A DNA stretch of 29,543 nt from positions 1 through 29,543 of the forward strand of contig CALKUN010000040.1 in NCBI GenBank assembly GCA_937996675.1, written 5' to 3'. Shown here piece by piece: positions 15,491 to 22,301 of the stretch; position 1 is the first letter of the stretch; each line of letters starts with the position of its first letter. Origin of the DNA: an uncultured Candidatus Saccharibacteria bacterium (GTDB taxonomy: Bacteria > Patescibacteriota > Saccharimonadia > CAILAD01 > GCA-016700035). The translations under genes and the position numbers were made by a program. The notes beneath the pieces are model-generated. The model did not search any database, was not told where the DNA came from, and saw only the letters and a list, made by a program, of their open reading frames with translations.

Positions 15491-16396
15491 ATGACATTAA
15501 AAAAATCTCATCCGAAAGTTGCAATTGTTGTACCGGTCTTTAATCAGAAGGATCTGATAATTCGGTTTGTAGAATCTCTGCGCGAACAAGACTATCCAAA
15601 CTTGGTGCTGATCGTGGTCGATGACGCTTCAAGCGATGGCACGTATACTACTCTTACAAAAGATTATCCAGATGTTACAACGCTGAAAGGAAACGGTAAT
15701 CTGTGGTGGTCGGGGGGTACAAACAAAGGTATTAAGTTCGCCATAAAAGAAGGTGCAGACTACATACTGACCATCAATCACGATGTGACAATTGGTAGGG
15801 GCTACGTATCAAGCCTTGTCACATTTGCGAAGAAATATCCACATGCCCTGGTCGGCTCGATGGTCGTGGATCGTCAAAAACCAGATTCGGTCTGGTTTTT
15901 TGGCGCCTCGTATTCAATGCGTACCGGCGAGAATAGTCATGTCCTCGGTAAGGTTAGTGATTTTAAGGAGCCACAGAAAAGTACGTGGCTGACGGGCATG
16001 GGTGTGCTGGTGCCAGTAGGTGTGTTTGATGCTATCGGATATTATGATGAAGCAAACTTTCCATTGTACTTTGGGGATGCTGACTTCTCTGAGAGGGCTC
16101 GTCGGGCTGGCTATGACTTGTGGGTGAACCATAAGAGTATTGTCTATGGTGACATTAATGAAAATTGGATCGGACGAAACGTTCGTCGACCTAAGTTGCG
16201 CTTTATATATGATCTCTTCACACTCATCAACTCGCCATTTCAATGGAAGACACGAAGTCTTTATTACAAGAAATACTGGCCAGGTAATTACCGTCTAGCC
16301 CTCCTGAAGGTATATACGATTGGGAGTGCAGGGATTTATTTTGCCTATGCAAAAGGGCTCGTCCGCAGAGTCCTCGGCATAGAACCTCGATGGTAG
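15491..16396 (+). CDS. Family 2 glycosyltransferase, rhamnosyl/galactofuranosyl-type
   Basis: The 301-residue GT-A enzyme has VPVFNQKDLI (15-24), VVDDASSDGT (42-51) and the subgroup hallmark GNLWWSGGTNKGI (69-81), seen in rhamnosyl- and galactofuranosyltransferase-like GT2 proteins. The metal site is NHDV (97-100), and LYFGDADFSERARRAG (192-207) supplies the acidic base. A C-terminal basic amphipathic stretch (about 245-295: KTRSLYYKKYWPGNYR, AYAKGLVRRVLG) suggests membrane association. It starts 3 nt after the GT4 stop. Its TAG stop is separated by a single base from the TAG stop of convergent gmd, so no terminator fits between. Confidence 0.88.
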   Translation: MTLKKSHPKVAIVVPVFNQKDLIIRFVESLREQDYPNLVLIVVDDASSDGTYTTLTKDYPDVTTLKGNGNLWWSGGTNKGIKFAIKEGADYILTINHDVTIGRGYVSSLVTFAKKYPHALVGSMVVDRQKPDSVWFFGASYSMRTGENSHVLGKVSDFKEPQKSTWLTGMGVLVPVGVFDAIGYYDEANFPLYFGDADFSERARRAGYDLWVNHKSIVYGDINENWIGRNVRRPKLRFIYDLFTLINSPFQWKTRSLYYKKYWPGNYRLALLKVYTIGSAGIYFAYAKGLVRRVLGIEPRW

Positions 16397-16397
16397 G

Positions 16398-17387
16398 CTA
16401 GATCTGCCCCTCAAAAGCTGCCATGTCGGCATCGACCATCATATCAACCAGACCTTCAAATGTGACCTTTGGCTCCCATTTAAGGATTTTCTTAGCCTTA
16501 GCTGGGTCACCAATGAGGAGGTCAACTTCAGCAGGTCGGAAGTAGCGCTGATCGATTTCGACATACTTACTCCAGTCGAGACCGACGTGATCAAAGGCAC
16601 GCTCGACGAACTCTTTTACGGTATGGGTTTCGTTTGTGGCGATAACATAATCATCCGCCTTGTCCTGCTGTAGCATCAGCCACATTGCCTCAACGTAGTC
16701 ACCGGCAAATCCCCAGTCTCGTTTGGCATCCATGTTTCCTAGGTAGAGCTTATCTTGCTTGCCGTGCTTAATGGCGGCGACAGCACGAGTAATTTTGCGG
16801 GTTACAAAAGTTTCGCCACGTCGAGGTGATTCGTGGTTGAAGAGAATCCCGCTGCAAGCATACATGTCATAGCTTTCTCGGTAGTTGGTTGTGATCCAGT
16901 GACTGTAAAGCTTGGCAACGGCATATGGTGAGCGGGGATAGAATGGTGTGGTCTCGATCTGTGGGACAGCCTGAACCTTACCGAACATTTCGCTTGAAGA
17001 TGCTTGGTAGAAGCGCGCTTTTGGTGCGTGTTCACGGATTGCTTCGAGCAAACGAAGCGTGCCTACACCCGTGGCATCAGCAGTGTATTCGGGGATCTCA
17101 AAAGATACTTGTACGTGGCTCTGGGCGGCCAAGTTGTAGACCTCGTCTGGCTTGATTTCTTTGATGAGTCTCTGGAGTACCGAGCTGTCAGCAAGATCAC
17201 CAAAGTGAAGTGTGAGCTTTTGTTCTTTTTCGTGCGGGTCGCTAAAGAGATGCTCGATGCGGCCGGTGGTAAATGTACTATTGCGACGAATGATGCCATG
17301 TACTTCGTAGCCTTTTTCGATCAAGAGTTCTGCCAGGTATGATCCGTCCTGCCCGGTAACACCGGTAATGAGTGCGCGTTTAGTCAT
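16398..17387 (-). CDS. gmd: GDP-mannose 4,6-dehydratase
   Basis: The 329-residue SDR enzyme begins MTKRALITGVTGQDGSYLAE, with the NADP motif GVTGQDG (9-15). It also has RRNSTFTTGRIEHL (35-48), AAQSHVQVSFE (87-97), SSSEMFG (130-136), the active-site Y155-x3-K159 in SPYAVAKLYSHW, and the family signature FNHESPRRGETFVTRKIT. It converts GDP-D-mannose to GDP-4-keto-6-deoxy-D-mannose, the substrate of Fcl. The start at 17387 is fixed by GGAGGG at 17399-17394; the in-frame ATG at 17459 would overlap the upstream divergent promoter. It is transcribed against the glycosyltransferase run, so Gmd and Fcl flank the cluster on opposite strands and need not be co-regulated. Confidence 0.95.
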   Translation of the reverse strand: MTKRALITGVTGQDGSYLAELLIEKGYEVHGIIRRNSTFTTGRIEHLFSDPHEKEQKLTLHFGDLADSSVLQRLIKEIKPDEVYNLAAQSHVQVSFEIPEYTADATGVGTLRLLEAIREHAPKARFYQASSSEMFGKVQAVPQIETTPFYPRSPYAVAKLYSHWITTNYRESYDMYACSGILFNHESPRRGETFVTRKITRAVAAIKHGKQDKLYLGNMDAKRDWGFAGDYVEAMWLMLQQDKADDYVIATNETHTVKEFVERAFDHVGLDWSKYVEIDQRYFRPAEVDLLIGDPAKAKKILKWEPKVTFEGLVDMMVDADMAAFEGQI

Positions 17388-17415
17388 TAATTTCCCTCCT
17401 ATTACTGATACTGAT

Positions 17416-17438
17416 GTGAATTTTTGATTTTCATTCAC
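17416..17438. repeat. Inverted repeat in the gmd/GT4 divergent spacer
   Basis: GTGAAT (17416-17421) and ATTCAC (17433-17438) form a 6-bp perfect inverted repeat with an 11-nt AT-rich centre, in the 102-bp spacer between two divergent starts. It might be an operator shared by gmd and the GT4 gene. This is positional inference only. Confidence 0.3.
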
Positions 17439-17474
17439 GAACCATAAGGCTTTCATCAAAGCCGGGTATGCCTA

Positions 17475-17480
17475 TACACT
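17475..17480 (+). promoter_or_regulatory. -10 box of the 17490 glycosyltransferase gene
   Basis: TACACT ends 9 nt before the ATG at 17490, again without a Shine-Dalgarno. A weak TTCATC (17452-17457) lies 17 bp upstream as a possible -35. Confidence 0.4.
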
Positions 17481-17489
17481 GTAACAAGT

Positions 17490-18629
17490 ATGGCTAATTC
17501 AACCAAGCATAGACGACCAATTATCTACATCGAAGCCACTGCTTTGTGTCGGTCACAGCGGACCGGAGTTTCGTATTGGGTGGAGGGTCTTATTAAAGGT
17601 CTGGTGGCACAACGACCAGATACGGACTTTGTATTCTTTCATTTCGCGGGCGACGATCATCCATTGCGAATCAAGGGTAAAAACGTGAGCGAAATTACTA
17701 TCAAGAAGCTGCCCGGAAAACTATTTCGGCTACTCTACGTCGCGGGCTTGGCGCCTCGTCTTGAATCACTGCTGAAGGTCGACAGAGTTGATCTCGTAAT
17801 CTTTCCAAACTTCTACGCCTGGCCCGTGCAGACTAAGGGCGCCCGAATCATTACGTGTATACCTGATACGACCTACCTGGACGTGCCTGAGTATGTGCCG
17901 CACCGGTATTTTCGTAAGCTCCTGGCTGCGGGTGTGAAGCACAGCGTGAAGGTCTCCGATGAGCTGATTGTGTGTTCGGAGGCAACTGCTCAGTCGCTTG
18001 AAGATCATTATGGTCGAGCCGTTTCTACAATGACCGTTGCCTATCCGGGATACGAATTGCCGAAGGTCAAGCCGGTACAGTCTGGAATTGATATACCAAA
18101 GCAACATATATTGTTTGTGGGCACGCTCGAGCCACGTAAGAACATTGCCAATCTCATTCGTGGATACGTGGCTCTGCCGCAAAAACTGCGCGATGAGTAC
18201 CCACTCATGCTAGCGGGCGGGAAGGGGTGGCTCGATGAAGAGATCGGTCGTCTCATCGCTGAGCACACCCCGGATGGCGTACGAGCGGCCGGCTACGTGA
18301 CAGATGGTGATCGTGAATTGCTTTACAGATCAGCCGCCGTATTCGCCTACCCCGTGAAATACGAGGGGTTTGGTATGCCGGTGATTGAGGCGCAGGCGCA
18401 CGGAGTGCCAGTTGTCTCGACCAACAACTCATCTTTGCCAGAGGCAACAGGTGGTGTGGCCGTCTATTGTGAGACATCCAGCCGGAGTATTACCCAAGCT
18501 CTTAAGAAGATACTGGGTGACAAGAAGCTGAGGACTAGTCTTTCGGCTCAAGGGCGACGGCATGCCGCTAAGTTTACGTGGAAGTCAGGACAAGACGCGT
18601 TTGTTGAGGCGGTAAAGCGACAAAGTTAG
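17490..18629 (+). CDS. Family 4 glycosyltransferase (mannosyltransferase-like)
   Basis: The 379-residue GT-B enzyme has the acceptor-side RTGVSYWVEGL (24-34) and IPDTTYLDVPEYVP (124-137), common in GT4 mannosyltransferases such as those of WbaZ/MtfA type. The donor side has LFVGTLEPRKNIANLIRGY (208-226), AGGKGWLDE (242-250) and YEGFGMPVIEAQAHGVPVVS (291-310), where E292 and E300 are the E-x7-E pair. It therefore uses a nucleotide sugar, plausibly GDP-mannose given the pathway. It is transcribed on its own promoter away from gmd and lies 39 nt upstream of the O-antigen ligase-like gene. Confidence 0.9.
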   Translation: MANSTKHRRPIIYIEATALCRSQRTGVSYWVEGLIKGLVAQRPDTDFVFFHFAGDDHPLRIKGKNVSEITIKKLPGKLFRLLYVAGLAPRLESLLKVDRVDLVIFPNFYAWPVQTKGARIITCIPDTTYLDVPEYVPHRYFRKLLAAGVKHSVKVSDELIVCSEATAQSLEDHYGRAVSTMTVAYPGYELPKVKPVQSGIDIPKQHILFVGTLEPRKNIANLIRGYVALPQKLRDEYPLMLAGGKGWLDEEIGRLIAEHTPDGVRAAGYVTDGDRELLYRSAAVFAYPVKYEGFGMPVIEAQAHGVPVVSTNNSSLPEATGGVAVYCETSSRSITQALKKILGDKKLRTSLSAQGRRHAAKFTWKSGQDAFVEAVKRQS

Positions 18630-18650
18630 ATTCCTCCTACTCGGGGAACA

Positions 18651-18667
18651 TGCTACTATGCATAGTA
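18651..18667 (+). promoter_or_regulatory. Extended -10 promoter inside a 14-bp palindrome
   Basis: TGC TACTAT (18651-18659) is an extended -10 box ending 9 nt before the ATG at 18669. The same bases open a perfect 14-bp palindrome, TACTATG-CATAGTA (18654-18667), that ends 1 nt before the start codon. A dimeric regulator bound there would block this promoter, but such palindromes also occur by chance about once or twice per window of this size. Confidence 0.4.
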
Positions 18668-18668
18668 T

Positions 18669-20030
18669 ATGGCGAGCATAGACAAAGCAGGGGGCGTGAT
18701 AACCAGTACATACAAGAAGCTCTTCGCGGGGCTTCTGACGAGTCTTGTTTTCTTGCTCCCGTACGAGCGTATCCCATCTCTTCCAGTGCGGGTACTCGGT
18801 GCTTCGATAGACCTTCGTCTGAGCTTTTTGGTCGGTGCAGCTATGCTCGTTCTTGTGATTTGGAGTGTGACGCTTGCCAAGCAAAAACTTCGCGTGAAGC
18901 TTGAGCTACACCACTATTTGCTTGCGGCGTTTTTCTTTGTCTATCTCATGTCGGCATTGCTGAGCGTGGATCTGAAGCGGGCCCTTACAGTCTGGGTATT
19001 TACAGCCTTTACGGCCGGCGTTGGCGTGTCGGTTGGATTGTTGTGGCAATACCGAGATAGTTTGGCTATACGCAAAGCGCTTTGGATTACGACTTGGATA
19101 GTTCTGGTTTTTGGTTTTTACCAATATTTTGGCGATATCTTTGGTCTACCGCAGAGCTGGACGGGGCTGCGAGATATATATACCAAGGAGATTTTTGGAT
19201 TTCCTCGTATCCAATCGACTGGACTTGAGCCGCTTTTTTACGGGAATTTCCTCCTCATCCCATTTTTTTACTTCTCAAGCCGTTTCCTCAATAACCTAGA
19301 AGAGCGTCCACTGCTCTTAATCGCAATCTCTACGCAGATCGCCCTGACCGTTTCGCGAGGGGCGCTCATCAGCGGAATAGCTGGCCTCACGGTGCTCATC
19401 GTGCTCTCACTGCGTGGGGTTTCACATTGGAAGAATATTCATCAGCAGGCCGGACTAATTGGTATTACCGTGCTTGGGACGACGCTCGCCTTGCTACTTA
19501 CAAATGTTAATAGTCTCGGAATATTGAGTAAAGATAGTTCGTTGCCATCAACATCTGCTTCACCCGCGCCCGTTGCTGTGATAAATCAGGCCACAAATCT
19601 AACATCGCAAGATGATCGAGTGCGAAATCGTGATCTTGCATGGCAGGCCTTTCAGGGCCAGCCATGGTTGGGAATTGGCCCCGGTAACTTTAGTGCTTAC
19701 GCCAAAGATAAATATGCCGGGTATGAGGGTTCTGAGGGTTATATAGTCGTTAATAATGAGCCCCTAGAGTTGCTAGCCGAGTCGGGCGCCATTGGCTTTT
19801 CGATGTTCCTACTTATGGTCAGCACGATTGTGTGGCAGTTATATAAGGCATGGCAGCATGTTACTCCTCAAGAGAACGAGTGGCCGGCAGTAGTATTGGC
19901 ATACCTCCTGGCGTTAGCTATTCAGTATCAAACATTTTCTACGCTGTATATTATGCATGTTTGGGTATTGATTGGTATCGGGATGGGGGCGGTAACTGGG
20001 CATGTGCCCAAGAAGCCAACAAGGAAGTAA
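18669..20030 (+). CDS. O-antigen ligase/polymerase-like membrane protein (WaaL/Wzy family)
   Basis: The 453-residue protein has about ten hydrophobic helices and the large extracytoplasmic loop of O-antigen ligase-family proteins. The loop includes DDRVRNRDLAWQAFQ and PWLGIGPGNFSAY (about 345-357), then NNEPLELLAESGAIGF (about 373-388), which matches the family HNxxLxxLaExGxxG signature with Asn replacing the usual His. Family members join glycans to lipid A, proteins or other acceptors, or polymerise repeat units, on the outer face of the membrane. In a probably monoderm cell the acceptor would not be lipid A; a lipid or protein acceptor is more likely (inference). It has its own extended -10 promoter. 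Confidence 0.85.
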   Translation: MASIDKAGGVITSTYKKLFAGLLTSLVFLLPYERIPSLPVRVLGASIDLRLSFLVGAAMLVLVIWSVTLAKQKLRVKLELHHYLLAAFFFVYLMSALLSVDLKRALTVWVFTAFTAGVGVSVGLLWQYRDSLAIRKALWITTWIVLVFGFYQYFGDIFGLPQSWTGLRDIYTKEIFGFPRIQSTGLEPLFYGNFLLIPFFYFSSRFLNNLEERPLLLIAISTQIALTVSRGALISGIAGLTVLIVLSLRGVSHWKNIHQQAGLIGITVLGTTLALLLTNVNSLGILSKDSSLPSTSASPAPVAVINQATNLTSQDDRVRNRDLAWQAFQGQPWLGIGPGNFSAYAKDKYAGYEGSEGYIVVNNEPLELLAESGAIGFSMFLLMVSTIVWQLYKAWQHVTPQENEWPAVVLAYLLALAIQYQTFSTLYIMHVWVLIGIGMGAVTGHVPKKPTRK

Positions 20031-20203
20031 CCCGATAAAAAACCTAGGCCTCATCGATCATAGAGGAGTCATTAGAGATACATGAGAGCACCCTTCTATT
20101 TGCGTGAAGGCGTACTATAGAAATAGAATCAGCCTCTAGGGGCGATAATTCGGGTGGCACCTCTTCCGGCTCAATAAATCTGCTTCAGGTCGACACAGAA
20201 TCA
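20031..20203. other. Intergenic spacer with no gene recognised
   Basis: About 170 bp between the O-antigen ligase-like gene and the next promoter. It contains several short GC hairpin-prone stretches, for example CCTCTAGGGG near 20134-20143, and a GGGTGGCACC decamer (20151-20160) that recalls a T-box core but lacks the pairing partners. No ORF or clear terminator was seen. Confidence 0.4.
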
Positions 20204-20212
20204 TGATAGGAT
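20204..20212 (+). promoter_or_regulatory. Extended -10 promoter of the DUF2177-like gene
   Basis: TGA TAGGAT ends 8 nt before the ATG at 20221, with no Shine-Dalgarno. TTCAGG (20184-20189) is a weak -35 at 17 bp. Confidence 0.45.
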
Positions 20213-20220
20213 AAGAGCCT

Positions 20221-20628
20221 ATGCTTACTACTTTCTTGAGCTACATTATGGCACTCGCTACCTTTTTGGTCATCGATTTGTTTTGGTTGAATGTAGCTGC
20301 AAAAGAATTTTATCGACGCGCCTTGGCTGATTATCTCTCGCCACAGGCCAATGTAGCACCCGGGTTATTGCTGTACGCCTTACTCGTAGCAGGTCTGACG
20401 TACTTTGTTATATTGCCGGCTCAAAAAGATAAGAATATGCCGTTGGCCTTGATGCGCTCGGCCTTTCTTGGGATTATTTGTTACGCCACATACGACCTGA
20501 CAAATCTAGCTATCGCTCGCAATTGGCCTGTGTCGGTCACGATTATTGATATCATATGGGGTGCAGTACTTATGATGTCAACAACTGCGATTACCCTTAT
20601 ACTGATGCAGAAGTATCGCTCCCAATAA
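20221..20628 (+). CDS. DUF2177-like small membrane protein
   Basis: The 135-residue protein has four hydrophobic segments: about 2-26 with VIDLFWLNVAAKEFYR, 45-66, 78-98 and 104-128. The LFWLNVAAKEFYRRALADYL segment, the CYATYDLTNLAI stretch (about 90-101) and the WPVSVTIIDIIWGAVLM stretch (about 106-122) match the DUF2177 family of uncharacterised inner-membrane proteins. The length agrees with the family. The function is unknown. It is a single gene with its own promoter, separated from the next gene by a hairpin and a new promoter. Confidence 0.75.
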   Translation: MLTTFLSYIMALATFLVIDLFWLNVAAKEFYRRALADYLSPQANVAPGLLLYALLVAGLTYFVILPAQKDKNMPLALMRSAFLGIICYATYDLTNLAIARNWPVSVTIIDIIWGAVLMMSTTAITLILMQKYRSQ

Positions 20629-20631
20629 GCT

Positions 20632-20656
20632 TCCTCTCGAAAGAGGATGATACAAT
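20632..20656 (+). promoter_or_regulatory. Hairpin followed by extended -10 promoter
   Basis: TCCTCT-CGAA-AGAGGA (20632-20647) is a 6-bp stem with a tetraloop just after the DUF2177-like stop, without a T-run. It abuts TGA TACAAT (20648-20656), an extended consensus-like -10 box for the membrane-protein gene at 20684. The hairpin may end the upstream transcript weakly or act as an operator. Confidence 0.5.
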
Positions 20657-20683
20657 AGTGACATAAGAGGTATCAATAATAAG

Positions 20684-21358
20684 ATGGCCGATAATGAACA
20701 ATTCTTAGTGACGCCGCAGACGTCGGCTCAGATTACCCAAGAGACGCCCGCTGCAGGTGCGAGTGAGAGTCTGAGAGACCTGGAACTCAAACGTGCTCGA
20801 CATTATTTGTTGCCGAGTATTAGCGCACTTGTGATGTATTTCGCAGTGGCCTTTGTTGGGCTCATTATCCTCAACTGGGGTAATATCTTTACCTCGATCA
20901 ATAACACGACCGGTAGCGATCCGTTGAGTCTCACTCAGTCTATCAAGGCCTATGCGGATAACCCGGCAGTGTCCTGGGCAACAATTATTCTCTTCTGGGG
21001 ATCCGTCGGCTTGGCTGTGTACACATTGTTTTGGCTTGGCTCTGCCTTTTTTACAGCAGCCCGTAATGAGATGATCGTGGAAACAGCTTTTTCTCGACGG
21101 GGTCATTTCTGGGACAAAATCCGTGTACCGCTCATCAAGGTTGTCTTGCTGGCATCGGTCGTCATAGCGATTGTCGTCAGCCTTAAGTACACGGTACCGG
21201 CTCTGGGTAGTTTAGCAGCCAGCGGAATCTTCCTCTTCCCGACATCAACGCTAGCTGCTGTCGGCTATATCGTCGGTGCTATGCTGGGTTCGGTGATTAA
21301 CATCTATGTGATTGCGACGCTTATTACTTTCTATCGTCACGCCGAGGGAATATTCTAG
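20684..21358 (+). CDS. Four-helix integral membrane protein of unknown function
   Basis: The 224-residue protein starts with a polar tail of about 40 residues (TPQTSAQITQETPAAGASE). Four hydrophobic segments follow at about 45-65, 90-125 (WATIILFWGSVGLAVYTLFW), 147-180 and 184-218. A basic, cytoplasm-like loop (ARNEMIVETAFSRRGHFWDK) lies between the second and third. The family was not recognised. The ATG follows AAGAGG with a rather long gap of about 14 nt, so initiation may be weak. The gene is monocistronic: a new promoter upstream and a strong bidirectional terminator downstream. Confidence 0.75.
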   Translation: MADNEQFLVTPQTSAQITQETPAAGASESLRDLELKRARHYLLPSISALVMYFAVAFVGLIILNWGNIFTSINNTTGSDPLSLTQSIKAYADNPAVSWATIILFWGSVGLAVYTLFWLGSAFFTAARNEMIVETAFSRRGHFWDKIRVPLIKVVLLASVVIAIVVSLKYTVPALGSLAASGIFLFPTSTLAAVGYIVGAMLGSVINIYVIATLITFYRHAEGIF

Positions 21359-21380
21359 ACCATTCTCAAAACTGCACGAT

Positions 21381-21415
21381 ACGAAAAGCCCCTCGAGACT
21401 GTAGGGGCTTTTCGT
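21381..21415. terminator. Bidirectional terminator between the membrane-protein gene and lexA
   Basis: ACGAAAAGCCCCT (21381-21393) and AGGGGCTTTTCGT (21403-21415) form a perfect 13-bp inverted repeat with a 9-nt loop. The T-rich bases on both flanks let it end transcription from either side. It is the only convergent pair in the window with an obvious strong shared terminator. Confidence 0.85.
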
Positions 21416-21463
21416 GAGAAGGGGTATGACCCGGCTCACACATATATTGCTAGAGAACACCTA

Positions 21464-22096
21464 TTAGTAGCGACGAATCAAGCCGATGACTGTACCTTGG
21501 ATTTTTAGGTCCATGTCAGGAGTGATGTAGATTGGCTCCATAGTAGCATTGGCTGGTTGCAGACGAATACGTCCGACTTCTTTGTAGTAGCGCTTGAGGG
21601 TGGCTTCACTGTCGTTGACGAGAGCAACAACCACATCGCCATTTGAAGCGGTTTCTTTTTCTTGGATTACAACGTAGTCGCCATCATGAATACCGTCATC
21701 AATCATAGACTGTCCTTTGACTTGCAGGACATAACTATTGCGCTTGCCAACCATGAATGGTGGCACAGCCAGCGTCTCGGGGTGACCGGTCATGGTCTCG
21801 ATAGGTGTACCGGCCGCGATGAGCCCCAAGATAGGGAGCTTGGTGGCTTGATCGGATAGAATCTCAGTCTCTAGCTCAGTCACCGGCATGAGTGATCGGG
21901 CTGAGTTATTGCCCTTGGTGAGTAGTCCCTTGGTAACAAGCGAGTCGATGTGCTGGGCGACAGTTGCGACTGAATTAAGCTTGAGGCCGTTTGCGATCTC
22001 ACGATAGCTAGGGGAGTAGCCACGCTGTTCTATAAATGATGCCACAAAGTCGAGTGTTCGCTTTTGTTTCTTCGTGAGTGGCTTCTGGATTGACAT
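21464..22096 (-). CDS. lexA: LexA repressor
   Basis: The 210-residue protein has an N-terminal winged helix-turn-helix (TKKQKRTLDFVASFIEQRGYSPSYREIA, recognition region KLNSVATVAQHIDSL). The C-terminal S24 peptidase domain has the autocleavage site A95-G96 in LIAAGTPIE, catalytic S130 in VKGQSMIDDGI and K168 in EATLKRYY. When RecA filaments form after DNA damage, LexA cuts itself and releases SOS genes. The length is normal for the family. The ATG is preceded by GGAGGG (22110-22105) at 8 nt. The upstream region holds GAAC-type repeats consistent with autoregulation. Confidence 0.96.
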   Translation of the reverse strand: MSIQKPLTKKQKRTLDFVASFIEQRGYSPSYREIANGLKLNSVATVAQHIDSLVTKGLLTKGNNSARSLMPVTELETEILSDQATKLPILGLIAAGTPIETMTGHPETLAVPPFMVGKRNSYVLQVKGQSMIDDGIHDGDYVVIQEKETASNGDVVVALVNDSEATLKRYYKEVGRIRLQPANATMEPIYITPDMDLKIQGTVIGLIRRY

Positions 22097-22131
22097 TGGT
22101 ATACACCCTCCTGTTAGGTAAAACGAGATTG

Positions 22132-22137
22132 ATTATA
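22132..22137 (-). promoter_or_regulatory. Possible second lexA -10 box
   Basis: On the minus strand TATAAT (22137-22132) lies about 35 bp upstream of the lexA ATG. No -35 was found, so it is a weaker candidate than the upstream promoter, but it would give a short leader. Confidence 0.3.
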
Positions 22138-22211
22138 TGATTTAAACAGCCAGATCTCGGGTAATGTATCAACATATTTGAGATGTGACCCGCTAGCTGT
22201 TTCGTAAATCA

Positions 22212-22261
22212 TTCGCTAACGTTCGCTCTTTATAATAGCGAACAGGTGGCGAACGTGTCAA
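22212..22261 (-). promoter_or_regulatory. lexA promoter with GAAC-N7-GAAC operator
   Basis: On the minus strand a perfect -35 TTGACA (22261-22256), an 18-bp spacer and TATTAT (22237-22232) form the promoter. Within the spacer, read on the plus strand, lies GAAC-N7-GAAC (22240-22254). A mirrored pair, TTCGC (22212-22216) and TTCGC (22222-22226), lies downstream of the -10. GTTCGCT (22221-22227) and AGCGAAC (22237-22243) also make a 7-bp inverted repeat over the -10 box. A regulator bound here would block RNA polymerase; LexA itself is the natural candidate. Confidence 0.65.
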
Positions 22262-22263
22262 GC

Positions 22264-22292
22264 TTGTTATTTACATTTTCTAGGCGTTTAAT
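22264..22292 (+). promoter_or_regulatory. Promoter of the beta-solenoid membrane-protein gene
   Basis: TTGTTA (22264-22269), a 17-bp spacer and TTTAAT (22287-22292), then 9 nt to the ATG at 22302 with no Shine-Dalgarno. Its -35 lies 2 bp from the -35 of lexA on the other strand, so the promoters are back to back. The GAAC repeats sit outside this promoter, so LexA control of the gene is uncertain. Confidence 0.6.
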
Positions 22293-22301
22293 AGAAGTAT
22301 T

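Noticed and set aside
17388..17459. Upstream in-frame start of gmd
   Set aside because: The Shine-Dalgarno is directly before 17387 and the SDR fold begins at MTKRALITG; the extension has no family match.
20145..20165. GGGTGGCACC decamer resembling a T-box antiterminator core
   Set aside because: The bases that should pair with the flanks of the core are missing, there is no stem I pattern or terminator, and the downstream gene is not an aminoacyl-tRNA synthetase or amino-acid gene.
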